Shown: positions 24,242 to 35,682 of the stretch, in pieces
How positions within the stretch are numbered: the stretch's first letter is position 1
How the letters are laid out: each line of letters starts with the position of its first letter
Assembly: GCA_037974965.1 (NCBI GenBank)
Contig: JBBPFI010000004.1
Coordinates: 806,001 to 870,000, forward strand
Reading direction: 5' to 3'
DNA: 64,000 nucleotides
DNA from: Dacryopinax spathularia
Lineage: Eukaryota; Basidiomycota; Dacrymycetes; Dacrymycetales; Dacrymycetaceae
Notes under the pieces: generated by a model
What the model was told of the DNA's origin: nothing
The model's database searches: none
Seen by the model: only the letters and a program-made list of their open reading frames with translations
Made by a program: the position numbers and the translations under genes

Positions 24242-24786
24242 TCAGGCGATCGTCTGACCTCCCAAGACCTAACCACCTATCAGTTCGCTGTGCAGTGGGA
24301 GGGAGAAATAGACGGATGCGCACCTGCTTGCCGGTCTTCTGGATCTTCGCCAGGACGGTCTCGTAATCCGCTGTGCCTTTGACGATCACTTCTTGTTTCT
24401 CGAGGCTGGTCTCGTAGGAGGAGACGCCTGCCACACATTCTCAGCATATACTCTTCTCTGGGATGGACAATCGGCCCAGGGAAGGGGAAATGGGGATAGG
24501 AAGGGGAGATCAAGTGAAGCAAGGGAGGGAGAGGCGATACGAAGAGTAGGATGAAGACGTACCATCCAGCTTAGCCAGCGCCCTTTCAACAGCGCCCGAA
24601 CAGCCAGAGCAGTTCATCTACCCCCCACATCCATATCAGTCCACACTCTTTGCCTCTCATATCCCCCCTTTGGGGTGAGGGAATGAGAGTAGCGTACCTT
24701 GACGTTGAATTGGTACGTATGCTACTTCATGTGTCAGCATATCCCTTGCCCTTGCAGAAGGGAGAGGGGGGACGTACCTCAGACAT
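24242..24786 (-). CDS. ATX1: Cytosolic copper chaperone ATX1
   Basis: A metallochaperone that carries Cu(I) to the Ccc2-type P-type ATPase of the secretory pathway, for loading multicopper oxidases of iron uptake. Five tiny exons are proposed: 24786-24778 (9 nt), 24721-24698 (24 nt), 24617-24563 (55 nt), 24427-24324 (104 nt) and 24268-24242 (27 nt). They sum to 219 nt, 72 aa, the normal size of the family. The protein starts MSEHTYQFNVKMNCSGCSG, with the copper-binding MxCxxC motif as MNCSGC. It continues with AVERALAKLDG, VSSYETSLEKQEVIV and a family-typical KIQKTGKQ near the end. The last exon supplies only eight residues. The gene lies directly upstream of the reductase on the same strand. 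Confidence 0.88.
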
Positions 24787-25314
24787 GGTTGGTTATACTT
24801 CGTCGACGGTACAGATACAAATCACTACAGCCTCTTATCAGCCCAGAGCAAGCATATATACATCGATGAACATACAGCGATAAAGCGATGTAGGAGAGGT
24901 AAGTGAGGAGAAAGCAGCGAGTGAGTTGGCCCTTTATGCCCGCTTGGGGTGAGGCATTTATGCCCCTCCCCTCGTGGGCCTGACGAAGGCCAGGCTGAAT
25001 AAGGGTCGCCTTGTCCGAAGTCGCGCCATCGCTTAGTCAGGGATGGAATGTAGGAGGGCTATGACACCGGTTGCACAGCGACTGCCTTAGGGAGGTAAGT
25101 ACCGATGCGGTTGGGTGTTGTCAAGCGTGCACTGTAGAATTGGGGAAGTAGCTGGAGCAGATAGCTAGAATACGTTTAGAGAAGGGAGGCATGAATGCGG
25201 TCAATGGGTATCATTTTGCGCAAGGGTATGGCTACAGTTTCGTGAGTACGTTGTTTCTCCCCATCCTACCATCTGGCCAATTCTCGAGAATGATGGTGAG
25301 GATTTATCATCAGA
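24787..25314. other. Intergenic spacer upstream of ATX1
   Basis: About 530 bp between the ATX1 start and the stop codon of the upstream permease. It should contain the ATX1 promoter. A short direct repeat of TTTATGCCC occurs near 24931 and 24957. No gene was seen. Confidence 0.4.
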
Positions 25315-27675
25315 TCATCGTCTCTCAATCATCTCCACTCTCTCCTCTGTCGTACTCGTCACCGTCCTCCCCCTCTCCTTACTCGCCCTCCCACCCAAGC
25401 GAGAGAACAGGCCAGTGAACGTATCTACCAAGCATGGCGCAAGGCAATCGATTAGCAACTGCTTCTAGGGGTTTGGGAAGCTCGAGCTTACCTCTGATTC
25501 GGGAAAGAACCGACGAAGCTTCTTGTATCCGCTCGTTCCTTCTCTGCGTGAGGAAGTACGCTGGCAGGCCGAGCAATATGAACCCTGTTCGATTCTCGCT
25601 CAGCGCCATATCCGGTAAACAGAGTACATTATGGGTAGGCTTACCGACAGCTGCGAGTGCTTCTAAAGGCGCGGCGATAACAGGCATAGATAGAAGAAAG
25701 AGCGCGACCTGCGGTGATCTGAGAACGTGCTGGTAATGGATATGAGGGCATAGGATACGTACGCCGCAGAAGGTTAGGGGGGTGATGATCCATGTCTTGT
25801 AGGGTCGTTCCAGATGAGGCTCTTTCACCCGAAGCACGATCAGGCCCATCACCTGCTCAACTGTTAGGCGGCGATTCTAGCGGACAAGAGGATTGTAGAA
25901 CGCGTACTGTTAAGCCGTAGAAGCTCCAACCGGCTACACTGTAGAAGTTGATTAGGCTTCGGAAACCGCCGCCGATCCAGATGAACCCGCAGGTCAGGAT
26001 AGCTTGCAGCACCATCGCGTTTACTGGTGTTTTTCTAGTACGGTGCAGTTTGCCGAATAGGGAAGGCAGGAAATTCTCCTTCCCGGCGACGTAAATCAAG
26101 CGAGCAGAGGTGAAGAATGATCCATTGAGGGCGCCGAAGCAGGAGATAGCGACCATGATGGAGAAGACAATCCCTCCAACAGGCCCGAACAAGGCGCTTC
26201 CGAAATCGAGGGCTATCGTGTTGGTGCGCCCAACAGTAGCTTTGTCAAGCACGATGAAGTAGCTGACATTCGCCCAGAGGAAAAGGATCTAGCAGTTTCG
26301 TGAGCGATGACTCCTCCAATACATCATAGACAGAACGTACGATGGTGATGAACATGCTCATGTGGATAGCGCGAGGTAAATTCCGCTCAGCATGCTTCAT
26401 CTCGCCCGCAACGTAGTTCGTCTGGTCCCAGCCATCGAACGCCCACAAGCCGGAATAGGCTGCGATCGCCCATGACGATGGGTTCGGGTTTGTGCCTTCG
26501 AAGATGTTGGAGAACAGTGATGGAGAGGCTTTCCCGCGCGCGAGCTGGATGATGCCTAAGACTGCGATCGCGAACTGCGATTATCGTTAGTACAAGTCCC
26601 GCAGACGCAGGAGTCATCTTACAAGAGCCAGTATCTGACAATCGGGTTTAGCGAAATGCAACAACTGCGGACTTTGGACGTACCTTCATCATCGTGAATG
26701 CAAGTGCTGCGCCAGTGCCTGACTTTGGACTTATCAGGCACAGAAGCGATACGAACGCAACGGCCGCAGTAGCAGTGAGCTTTGTCGCCCAGATGGGGAT
26801 GGCGTCCGGCGGGCTATCGGGTCGGGTTTGACCATAGAACAGCCTGTTCATGTACTCCCTACATCACGGACGGCGGTCAGCGGAGGTTAGTGGGCCATGT
26901 GAGGCGTTACACACCCAAAGATGAGTGCTATGATAGCATTTCCGCCGGGTTTGAGGACTGATATCGCAGTCCAGGAGAAGAGGAAGGAGATGACGGGATT
27001 GTATGCATAAGAGAGGTACGCCTGGGCGCCTGTGATGCCTCGTCAGACGGCACACAGCAGCACAGTCGCGCAGTAGAGCGTACCTCCATTCAACGGTATC
27101 ATCGCACCCAGCTCCGCGAAAGAGCTGCGAACAATCAGCAAAATTCATTCACGAGATTAGCCGGCGACTCACCTCGCTCCTGTCCATGCTAGTAACCCGC
27201 TCAATAGCCATACTATCAGGCTGGCACCCACTGATCCGGTGTTGGCAAAGACCACTCCCGGCGACGAGCTGACAGCGTGATCAGCAAAGAAACTCTGGGA
27301 CGCATACAATGGAACACACAATATGCCAGATCCAATCTGCAGGCTGACGACCAGTGCGATAGCTGCAAAGAGCGTTAGTCTGGAGGTCACAAATCCGCCT
27401 TCGCAGCAGATCTCACCATTGAACAGCCCTATGTTGCGCTCTCCTACAACCTCCTTCTCATCCTCTAGTTCCGTAAGACTCAGGGGCAATAGGTTGTTCT
27501 GGAAGTCGAATGTCGCTACTGATGATATTGAGAACCCGCGTCCTCTCGATGGCCGGATAGGCGCGGCGCCATCCGTAAACTCAAGAGCGCGTAGAGATTC
27601 GGTAGACGAGCGAGGGGTAGCAGAGGCAGATTCTGGGTCACCGTGTGCCGGGGATGGCAGAGGTTGGTAGGACAT
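25315..27675 (-). CDS. L-type amino acid transporter (APC superfamily, MUP1/MUP3-like)
   Basis: A plasma-membrane amino acid permease with about 12 membrane helices. A serine-rich cytosolic N-terminus leads into helix 1 (LFAAIALVVSLQIGSGIL, the unwound GSG motif of the LAT family). Next come SFAELGAMIPLNGG, AYSGLWAFDGWDQTNYVAGE (signature of fungal and animal LAT permeases) and VAISCFGALNGSFFTSARLI. At least eight introns break the gene. The ATG at 27675 is chosen because codons further upstream in the same frame are non-ATG and enter element A. The end at 25315 depends on splicing out 25424-25489; the predicted tail is TFTGLFSRLGGRASKERG and so on. The exact substrate (methionine or a large neutral amino acid) cannot be told from the sequence. 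Element A ends only 75 bp upstream of the start codon. Confidence 0.85.
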
Positions 27676-27741
27676 GTACCAAGAGCGCCGAGGTATGAAG
27701 AGGTGGCCGAGAGTGTTACTATTCTCGGACGTCGGCAGCCC

Positions 27742-28350
27742 TGAATCCAGGAGCAAAGCCCTCGGATGCCATCGCTCCGAAGTTCAGAACCTCGGATGCC
27801 ATTCGGTAGTTGCATGTTCCTTATCTGCCATTGGGATGCGTTATGTCTCATTGTTATGGTCAATATGCCCGTTCAAAGGTCGTGTCCTAACAACTATCCC
27901 TTACTGCAGCCATGATCGCTGTCTTTCTGGGCCAGGAATTGGGCAAAGAGGTAGTTAATTGATTATTTTTAAAAGCCAATATGCTTTCTTCAGAAAAATC
28001 AAGCACTTTGATTTGCCTACCCTTGGTCTTGTATTTCTGTTTTGGCCTTAATTTAATTTTTTAAACATCATAAAATCAAAATTAGTTTTTTTTTAAAAAA
28101 AAAATATGTCAAGCAAGTATAAAATTACTTGCACCTGCTGATTCCACTTCAAGTATCGATCACACTATCAGACTTATTTGTTTTAATCAATAAATACATT
28201 TCACAATCATAAGATAACTACCATAAGCAGGCGATAACATGCGGGCCATGTGGGGCCCGATGGCAGGATAGGTACATGTGCCAGTGCAATGGCAGAACAC
28301 CACATTACCGCGTTCAGCAATGGCATCCGAGGGCTTTGCTCTGAATCCAG
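27742..28350. mobile_element. Element A: non-autonomous TIR transposon, MULE-like, with target-site duplication
   Basis: The element spans 27751-28341 (591 bp). Its ends are a perfect 22-bp inverted repeat beginning GAGCAAAGCCCTCGGATG (27751-27772 and 28320-28341). The inverted similarity continues imperfectly for about 100 bp; for example, left CATGTTCCTTATCTGCCAT corresponds to right CATGTACCTATCCTGCCAT. It is flanked by the 9-bp direct repeat TGAATCCAG at 27742-27750 and 28342-28350, a target-site duplication. The interior from about 27955 to 28210 is very AT-rich, includes a T9A10 run, and codes for nothing recognisable. A 9-bp duplication with long terminal repeats is typical of Mutator-like elements; family assignment is inference. 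The sub-motif CTCGGATGCCAT occurs twice in the left end. Confidence 0.85.
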
Positions 28351-28995
28351 CGTTTTGTTCAGGGATCGAGCCTTGACCTGTAACACCAACTTGCTCCTGG
28401 AAGCAAACAACCATCATGTCGCAACTAACTGGGCAATCGTTCTTCTTTAGTTCATGGCTAAGGTGCTAAGGCCGATGTCAAGAGTCTGGATCGTTCTTAT
28501 AGCGTGCCTGGGCAGCGCTCCAGCAATAGAGCCTCGTTGCTACCTCAGCACCTGCTCATGGCACGAGTCTCATCGGGCGAAGACTCTCCAAGCGTCTGTG
28601 CACAAGGGCGCTCTACTGTCATAGACCTCCTTACTTCTGTTGATCTGGGATTATGACTCTTGTCCTGTCATCTTGATGTGACAGCTCAATGTTGCTGCTG
28701 TCGGATTACCCTACAACGACTTGCCCTCTGCTGGCAGAAACATCATTTCCGCGCCGGGATCGCTCGCAGGACAAACCCGGCGTCTGAGGAGGTCCCAGTG
28801 CTCGAGTCATCGTACGCATCTTGACAATGCCCAGAAATGAAGATGATACCGGCAAGCGATATGGAAAAGGTGCTTGGGCTCTTCTCGGACGGTGCTACTA
28901 TCCATCTGAAGGCACAGCCCATCCCCGGCGCAGCGAACCGCCCTTCAGCTTGTTCGAGGCAACTCTTGGTGATTGGGAGGGTATAAAAGCAGGCA
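28351..28995. other. Intergenic spacer
   Basis: About 640 bp between element A and the RNase III-like gene, with no supported gene. A TATAAAA sequence lies at 28982-28988, only 8 bp before the proposed ATG of the next gene. Confidence 0.4.
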
Positions 28996-29699
28996 ATGGA
29001 ACAGTCACAATTCGGTGCGGGTCAGCCCTCACTGTACCTCGAGAAAGTAAGTTCTGCGCCTGAGCCCACAATGAACGTAGGCTAATGCACCGTTTAGCTC
29101 GCAGAACACGTTCGGCCCGCAACATCCCGCTGAAGACATGGCATTTCCAGCGCTCCCAGCGCTCTCTCCCTCTGGCCTGGCGCGGGTGTACAATCATATG
29201 GAGAATAGCCAGCTCTCCCAAGCTGGTTTCAAAATCCTCAGCAACTCCATCATGAGCTGGATGTCCAGGTTTCCCAGCCTTGTCGCCAATGGCAGTTTAT
29301 ACAATGTGCGTCCCCGTACACCGGTCACATCGAGGATGCTGACCTGCCCTTCAGCGAACGCTGCAAACGATTGGAAGCGCTCCTCAGATCTCCGTCTTCG
29401 CGCTTTTGTATTCAATGAACGAAAGAGTCGTGCTGCCCCCAGATGCTAATCCGGTAGGACGAAGAAGTGCACGCGTTCTCGCCCAGGCTTTCCGCGCCTA
29501 TGCTGGTGCACTCTACGATCAATCTGGACAGGCTGTAGTCGACCGCTGGATCGACAACCTTCTAGAGTACTTCAGAGGTAAGTCTCTCTTCTGCATGTTT
29601 GAATAAGTCTAACGGACGACTGCAGCGCAGCCTATGGCAGCTTCAGTCGTCTGGGTCGTGTGCGTGAATCAACTCGCCGCGGCCCAAGCGCCTGTTTGA
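28996..29699 (+). CDS. Small RNase III-fold protein, apparently lacking the catalytic signature
   Basis: Exons 28996-29046, 29105-29305, 29355-29577 and 29626-29699 sum to 549 nt, 182 aa. The block ARVLAQAFRAYAGALYDQSG with the following VVDRWIDNLLEYF matches the last helices of RNase III domains (the EALIGALYLD...G region). GFKILSNSIMSWMSRFPSL sits where the ERLEFLGDAVL signature is expected. The acidic catalytic residues of that signature are not visible, and no dsRNA-binding domain follows. Fungal mitochondrial ribosomal proteins use such inactive RNase III folds, so a mitoribosomal role is one possibility, but this is inference. The ATG at 28996 is uncertain: a TATA-like sequence sits just in front of it, and the next in-frame ATG is at 29138. 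The last exon could instead begin at 29631 and end at 29706. Confidence 0.5.
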
Positions 29700-29986
29700 T
29701 CGATTAGGAGCGTCTCAGGCTCGGCCGAGCAGAGCGCGTTTCCTCACTCGCAGATCTTCCAGCCCGTGCGCTGGACTGTTTGCGAGCCGGGAAACGGGCA
29801 TTGCTAGGCAAGGTTGTGCCACGCTTCGATAGATCCTTCAGGTGCATTCACCGTCCAAATGTTTCTGCTTTTCTCCTGTATGGCCTGCTCGCTTCCACTT
29901 CCACCTTCCCTCCACTATTCCTAAACCCACTATATGCTCATTCACACTTCCATTCTATATAGAATGTACACGCCGGCCGCCATACG

Positions 29987-31252
29987 CTAATCGTATAGTC
30001 TTTCCCAGTCATCCTCATCCGCTGCCGCAGCAGGCGGAGCTGGATCGCTAGCCTGTTGTGCAAGTTCCGAGGGCGCTGAAGGCTTTTCTCCTACCGGCGT
30101 AGGTTTAGCAGCTGCTTCGTGCTCCTCCGCCTCCCGCATGAGCGCCATCATCTCGTCTTCGTCTTCGTCCTCAGCGGCAAGCCGAGAGGTAGTCTTCGCA
30201 GCCGCTGCTCCGTCTTCCCGCTCTTGCCCCCTCATCATCTCGTCCCACAGCGCGTCCTCATCTTCCGTCTGGCCCTTATCCTTCATGGTCGAGATGGTTG
30301 ACTTCCGTGCAGCTTGTGCCTCCTCTCGCATCATCTCGTCCCAAACTGCGTCGTCATCGTCCGCGAACAGCTTCTCCAAGTCCTCATTAGGCTCACTGGC
30401 GCCTGACGCGTTCTCAGCAGTCCCATTCGTAGCAGCAGCGTTCTTCTTCTCCATGCGACTGAGGATTTCCGCCCAAATTTCCTCATCGTCCGAGTCTTTA
30501 TCATCGTTATCGGCGGCGCCGGAAGGTCTCGACTCGGCCAGCTGACCGACTGTTGCTCGTGCTCCGGCGAGTTTCGCTACATCTCCGTCGTCGTTATCGT
30601 CGTCGCTGCTTAGAATGCCATCGCCTTCGCTAACAGGTTCCTTCTTCTGCGGCTTGTTCGGATTAAGCTCGTCTCGCCATACAGAGAGTGCGACGAGCAT
30701 CCGCCTCTCTCTGCAGACCTTCTCGACTCGCTCGACAGTGTCGATGAATCGTCGTTTCGGAAACATGCGATGTGCCCATAGTTGGTAGATCGTCATTACT
30801 CGATCAAGATCTTCTTTCTACAGCATGATTCAGTAATGATAGAGGAAGGAGGAAGTATCACGGACCTCGTGTCCCTTGCCCTTTGGCTTGAAGTTCTTCG
30901 TCTGCTGTACCAATGCAGGGAAGCCATATTCCCCCAGCAGTCGCTCCGCGTCGATCTTCGCCATGACCCTTCGCTTGGGCTCATCCCCTTCCTCATCCTC
31001 TCGTCTTCTCTTAGCACCAGCAGACCCTTGTCCACTTGTCTCAGCTTGATTTGTCGCTGCCGCTGTAGATGTAGGAGCGACCTCAGGCATGTTCAGACTT
31101 TGTCGAGCTTTGCGTTGAGCGTCTCTTGTGATTTGCGCCCTGTCGATATCGGGAATGATGGAAGGACCGGCATCCTCATCATCAGATGATGCGAAGAGCT
31201 TGTCCAGCGCATCGCTACTGAGCACCGTCGGTGGTTGGGCGACGTCGACCAT
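29987..31252 (-). CDS. CSM3: Replication fork protection component CSM3/Swi3 (Tipin)
   Basis: A partner of Tof1/Timeless that stabilises stalled replication forks and mediates the S-phase checkpoint. Two exons (31252-30866 and 30817-29987) sum to 1218 nt, 405 aa. An acidic N-terminus (LDKLFASSDDEDAG) leads to the Swi3 domain at about residues 85-175 (RRVMAKIDAERLLGEYGFPA, KNFKPKGKGHE, then across the intron KEDLDRVMTIYQLWAHRMFP). The C-terminal half is strongly acidic and contains repeated short motifs of the type DAVWDEMMREE, DALWDEMMRGQ and EEIWAEILSRM. It ends with WERLYD. It is divergent from the NTM1 gene across a 228-bp shared promoter. Confidence 0.9.
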
Positions 31253-31480
31253 ATTTTGTTCTTGTTTGATAGTGCGAAGGAGATGATTGTGCGGAAAGTG
31301 AACACGGTGTAATGAAGGACGCGACGCGACGCGCTGTGAAGAACCACGCGTGACTTCAGGGACCGGCCCGCTGGTCGAGAAAGAAATTATATGCGGCCGG
31401 TGCAGGCACCGACATCAACCAACTTACTAGACACCAGTACTGTACTATATCGAGGTTCTCCTGGACATCGACGCTTGAAG
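31253..31480. promoter_or_regulatory. Divergent promoter CSM3/NTM1
   Basis: Only 228 bp separate the two ATGs, so the promoters must overlap. No specific site could be assigned. Confidence 0.4.
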
Positions 31481-32433
31481 ATGCCACCAAAGAGACAGAG
31501 GGCGCCCGACTTTGCCGCTGGGATCGCATACTGGAATGCACTTCCGCCAACGATAGACACGGTCCTCGGAGGGCTGGCCGCGACGGTGCGCAAGTCCCCA
31601 ATTGCCCTAAGGGCGGGCAGTCTCATCCAATGCGACAGTCGTTACCTCTAGTCGATGCACTCTCATCTCGACAACTCCTGTTATCTCTTTTTCCTGAACT
31701 CCGAACATTTCCCACACCGCACAACCCGCACCCACCCGTCACAGCACCGTCACCAGCACCACGAGCCCTAGATGTCGGTGCCGGTATCGGCCGAGTGACG
31801 TCCAATGTCCTTCTGCATGTATTCACCGAAGTGGACATGGTCGAACCTGTCGAGTCGTTCTTGCGGACGGCGATCGAACAGAGCTCTCAGTGGAAAGGCA
31901 TCAAGCAGGGCGAGAAGGGTGTGCGGTTCATCAAGGCGCCGCTGCAGGATGAAGACGTCTTCACTCTTACCTCCGACGACCCCAGGGTACTAGCCACGGT
32001 GGGGAAGGAGCGGGAGGATGAGAAGGGCTACAACGTAATATGGTGTCAGTGGTGTCTCGGCCATCTTTCAAAGAAGGAGCTCGTTGCATTCCTCAAGCGG
32101 GCAAGGAAGGCATTACGGACACGAGGGTACATCGTGACGAAGGAGAATGTATGCAACGACAATGCCGACGGGAGCGGAGTGGAGATGTACGACGAACTAG
32201 ACTCGACGTTGACGAGGTACGCCACCTGAAAGGGAGAGACCGATTATTTGCTTAAGCATCATTAGATCCAATCGTGCTTGGTTGGACGCCTTTGAGGAGG
32301 CTGGGCTTGACCTATTGCAGGACGACCTCCAGCAAGGTTTCCCGGACGGCCTGTATGACGTTCGCTCGTGCGTGAGGGATATCAGGCTCGCAAATGGAAT
32401 GCTAACTTTGTGTCCAGGTATGTCCTACGGTGA
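31481..32433 (+). CDS. TAE1: Protein alpha-N-terminal methyltransferase NTM1
   Basis: An S-adenosylmethionine-dependent enzyme that methylates the alpha-amino group of proteins beginning (Met-)X-Pro-Lys, including ribosomal proteins. Four exons (31481-31585, 31639-32216, 32266-32367, 32418-32433) total 801 nt, 266 aa, slightly above the size of the yeast and human enzymes. Family hallmarks are YWNALPPTIDTVLGG, LVDALSSRQLLLSLFPE, the AdoMet-binding RALDVGAGIGRVTSNVL, MVEPVESFL, NVIWCQWCLGHLSKKELVAF, YIVTKENVCN and the end DVRSYVLR. The first intron is fixed at 31586-31638 because only this junction yields the conserved GG...TSLPLVDAL block. The 16-nt last exon encodes YVLR and the stop. Confidence 0.92.
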
Positions 32434-32694
32434 CCTTTTCCGCAAGGCGCATGACGGCGAAAGTTGGCTGGCAGCATGGAAGGACGGAATTCGCCCCCAC
32501 CAGAGATCAGCAGGGCTGCAGGCGAGGAGAGCCAGATCTCGCAGACCAAGACCCGTAAACGGACACCCTAAGAGGACGTTGGGACATGGGTGAGCAGAGA
32601 CTCGAAACTCTCAGGAGAACCCATTCGCCCTTTAGAAGAAGCCTGATGCAATTGTTGTATTACGAGTCCCTCGTGTCTATTGTACTTCGCCCCC

Positions 32695-35682
32695 TCAGAA
32701 GCCGGGGTATTTTTCGGAGATGACTAGTGCGACTTCAGGATACGAGCAAATGGACAGCAGTGAAGAACTCACTCAACGTGACCAGCGAAGTCCAACCCGT
32801 GAATGGGTGGCTTCTTCGGCCTTCACCAGTGACAGCATCGTACTGCTCCCAAACATAGCCGGTTCGCTCGTATTCCTGATACGCGATCAGTACGGTTTTC
32901 ACGAGATTGGGAAGTTATGTACCTTGTGGGTATTCTTGATGATATTATCGCGCAGTTCGGAGTAAATCCGCTGAGCCAGTTGTTGGTACGGACCAGGCTG
33001 TTGCGTGTAGACATTCTTCAGGGAAGCGAGGGCCATATAGTTCATCTGGACCCAAATAGCGCCTCTCCAGTAGTTCTCGTCTTTGCCGAAGAGCGGGTGC
33101 GAAGCAGACAGACTTCGGATGCCGTAAGGCGACCACAGGTGGTTAGGGTCATGCATGAGTTCGAGAACAGCGCCGAGGTGGGGCGAGTCAGCTGTGAGAA
33201 GGCCAAGCAGAAGTGGGAAGAGCGAGATGTAGCCGCGGTGACAGACGTGATATGACTCGTCTTCCTCGTTTACACTGGCGTCGCAGTACATCTTCTCTTC
33301 CTCGTTCCAGTGTAGGTCTACAAGAAGATTAGAATGAAGCAAGACCAACCAACCAACACGCGCACCATCAATGTTGGCAATGATGGCCTTCTCAGTGGCA
33401 GCATACTCAGCTTCGTCCTCGTCTTCGCCGACGTAGCCGGCAATATGCTTCATGGTCCTCGAGAAGAAGCCCATCCAGCTAATCAGGTCTAGGTGCAGTT
33501 CGCCGACGTGCGGTGGTCTGGCGCGAGGGTAGTCATCCAAGCCACTGGTGAGCACATGATCCGGAGTACGACCCCTCCAGCGGTAGGCCTCAGTCCGTGA
33601 AGTTGCGGTGCGGCCCCATTGCTTAATTTGACCTCGCTGCGTCCGCTTGAACCACAGGTAATGTCGGCGGAGGGTAGGATAGATGGATGTCAAATAAGCG
33701 CGGGCGGCATCAGGGTTTCTCAGCAGTGCGTCACCATGACCCACTGGCCCGTTCTTGATCAGCGGCAACTGGGAGCCGCCGAGCCCGAGGTTCTGCAGTT
33801 CGAGGCGATCAGACAGGGGATCTGCCCTTTCCTTCAGTCTCTGGATGAAGGCTGTCACTGCCATAGTCAAGGTAGGCGGGTTTGCGTATGTGGGATATTG
33901 AGTCTGGAACTCTTTGGGCACCTGAACTGGAATTAGTTGACTGTAGATCGTGGTGTCGGAGAAAATACCTTGCTGCGCGCTTCCTCGCCCAGGATTTGCT
34001 CGCGGCCAACCCAGCCATCCTCGTCGACAAGGCTCATCCAGTCTCGAAGTATCTCCAGGCTCAGGTCATTGTCCCACTCTCCGATATGTAGTAAGTGGAA
34101 TCCCTCATCCCTGCAAACTAGCTTAGTATATGTACCTTAGTAATGATTGTTTGCGATGCGTACCAGTAGAAACCTCGGGGGAAGAAGCTCCGGCTTGGTG
34201 TTGCGGTAAGCAGCTGCGTAGGGCCGACCAGCTCAGGACCGCCTTTCGATGGCTTAGCAGCATCGGCATTGTCTGAGTCCTCCTCGTCCCATTCATGGAT
34301 GACAGATCTGTCGACGATCGATGTGCCGTAAAAGTATCCGATCCCACCAAGAAGGTTAGACGTGATTGCCTTCGAGAACTCGAAAAGGCTGGTAGATGCA
34401 TTCTGGGGTATTGGGAAGACTTGCTGAAATCGCCTGTCGAAAGATTGTTTGAAAGCAGACAGGCTTGTTCCGAATGTTTCAGCTGCCGAGATGTCAGATC
34501 ATGTCCCCACCTGCAGGTAGGAGGCTTACAAGTAAATGACTGTTTGGTGTCGGAGGTCTCGTAGTGTATGTCGAAAGAAAAAGGACCCTCGAAGGTCTTT
34601 TGGATCGCATATAGGTTGCTTCCCGAGGCGATATCGTCGTTCAGGGTAAGAAGAAACGCAGGAGCGGGAAGCGCGTCAGACCCAGCCTGGGCTCCTCCAT
34701 ATTTGTTCACGAGTGGCTCAGCGTTCGCCATGATGGAGCGTGATACATGGTCTGCATAGACGTTGAGACGGCATGCCGCAACATACAGGTTAGTACTCAC
34801 CTTTAGCTTGCCATACCGTCCCTTCAGCGACTACCATGCCGGCAACATGGGTCTTGTCCGAGATCTCAACGAAGTCTTGCCAGTGTCGTCCACGCGTCAC
34901 ATAGGTATTCTCGGGTCCTGTACGATTGATAAAAGACGTTTCGAATGAAACACAGGCTTGCTCTGACCATTCTCGATTCTCATCTTGAATGCTCCCAGGT
35001 CTGGCGTGCTGCCTGTAAGCACTATGGGGACCTCCGGCACCTGAAACACGACGTGTGAACCATCCGTTGCTTGAGCGGTCGTAGCCACAAACCTCGTTGA
35101 GGAATGCCTGATCTATCTCCAGCCCACCAAACCCTTCTAACCCAGCATAGAATATAAGCGAATTCCGGGACGGTTTCGCTGCACAATTGTGAGCCAGGTA
35201 CGCATGGGCACCTGAGACAGGCAGCATACAGGCATCCAATGGCCGCCCAGATATTCTCACGGACCAACTTCCACCATGTTGCCCCTCATGTACCTTCAAC
35301 CACTCTATATGCAGATCTAGATTGTTCAGGTCGTCCTTGAGCACCTCAATACCGCCGTCTCGAGGGTCGTGCTCGGTCCAGGTATAACTCCTCAGATTGT
35401 CACCCTGCTCACAGGAGTGCCGTATGTCTGCGAACGAGATCAGGAATAGGTCAATACAGTAGGGTCAATAAACGCACTCATGAAAGCAGACAGGTCTTGC
35501 ACCCCAAACCACATCAACCCCGTCATCAGGGACTTTGGTAACCTCGGCCGCATCCCAAAGTACAGGTTGGGTCTGTACGTGCCCCAGAGCAGGGATGGAG
35601 ATTCATTTTCGTCCGCCACGACAGGTATTTCCTGGGCCAGAATAGCTGGAATTGCGCCCAGCAGAAGCCATGGTATCCGCAT
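32695..35682 (-). CDS. CWH41: Mannosyl-oligosaccharide glucosidase I (GH63)
   Basis: The ER enzyme that removes the terminal alpha-1,2-glucose from the N-glycan precursor and feeds the calnexin cycle; loss affects wall glucan in yeast. The protein starts with a signal or anchor segment ([16 protein letters not shown]), followed by the family start [20 protein letters not shown]. Further GH63 features are [25 protein letters not shown]-type sequence near 34170, [14 protein letters not shown] with the catalytic-region Asp, [16 protein letters not shown], and the C-terminal [20 protein letters not shown]. The final exon supplies SEKYPGF and the stop at 32695-32697. About seven introns are needed; the length is roughly 830 aa, near the family norm. 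It converges with NTM1. An in-frame extension upstream to about 35820 is possible, but it would bury the signal segment. Confidence 0.9.

Noticed and set aside
27675-27756. An N-terminal extension of the LAT-type permease into element A
   Set aside because: The upstream in-frame codon is TTG and lies in the transposon end; the first ATG is at 27675.
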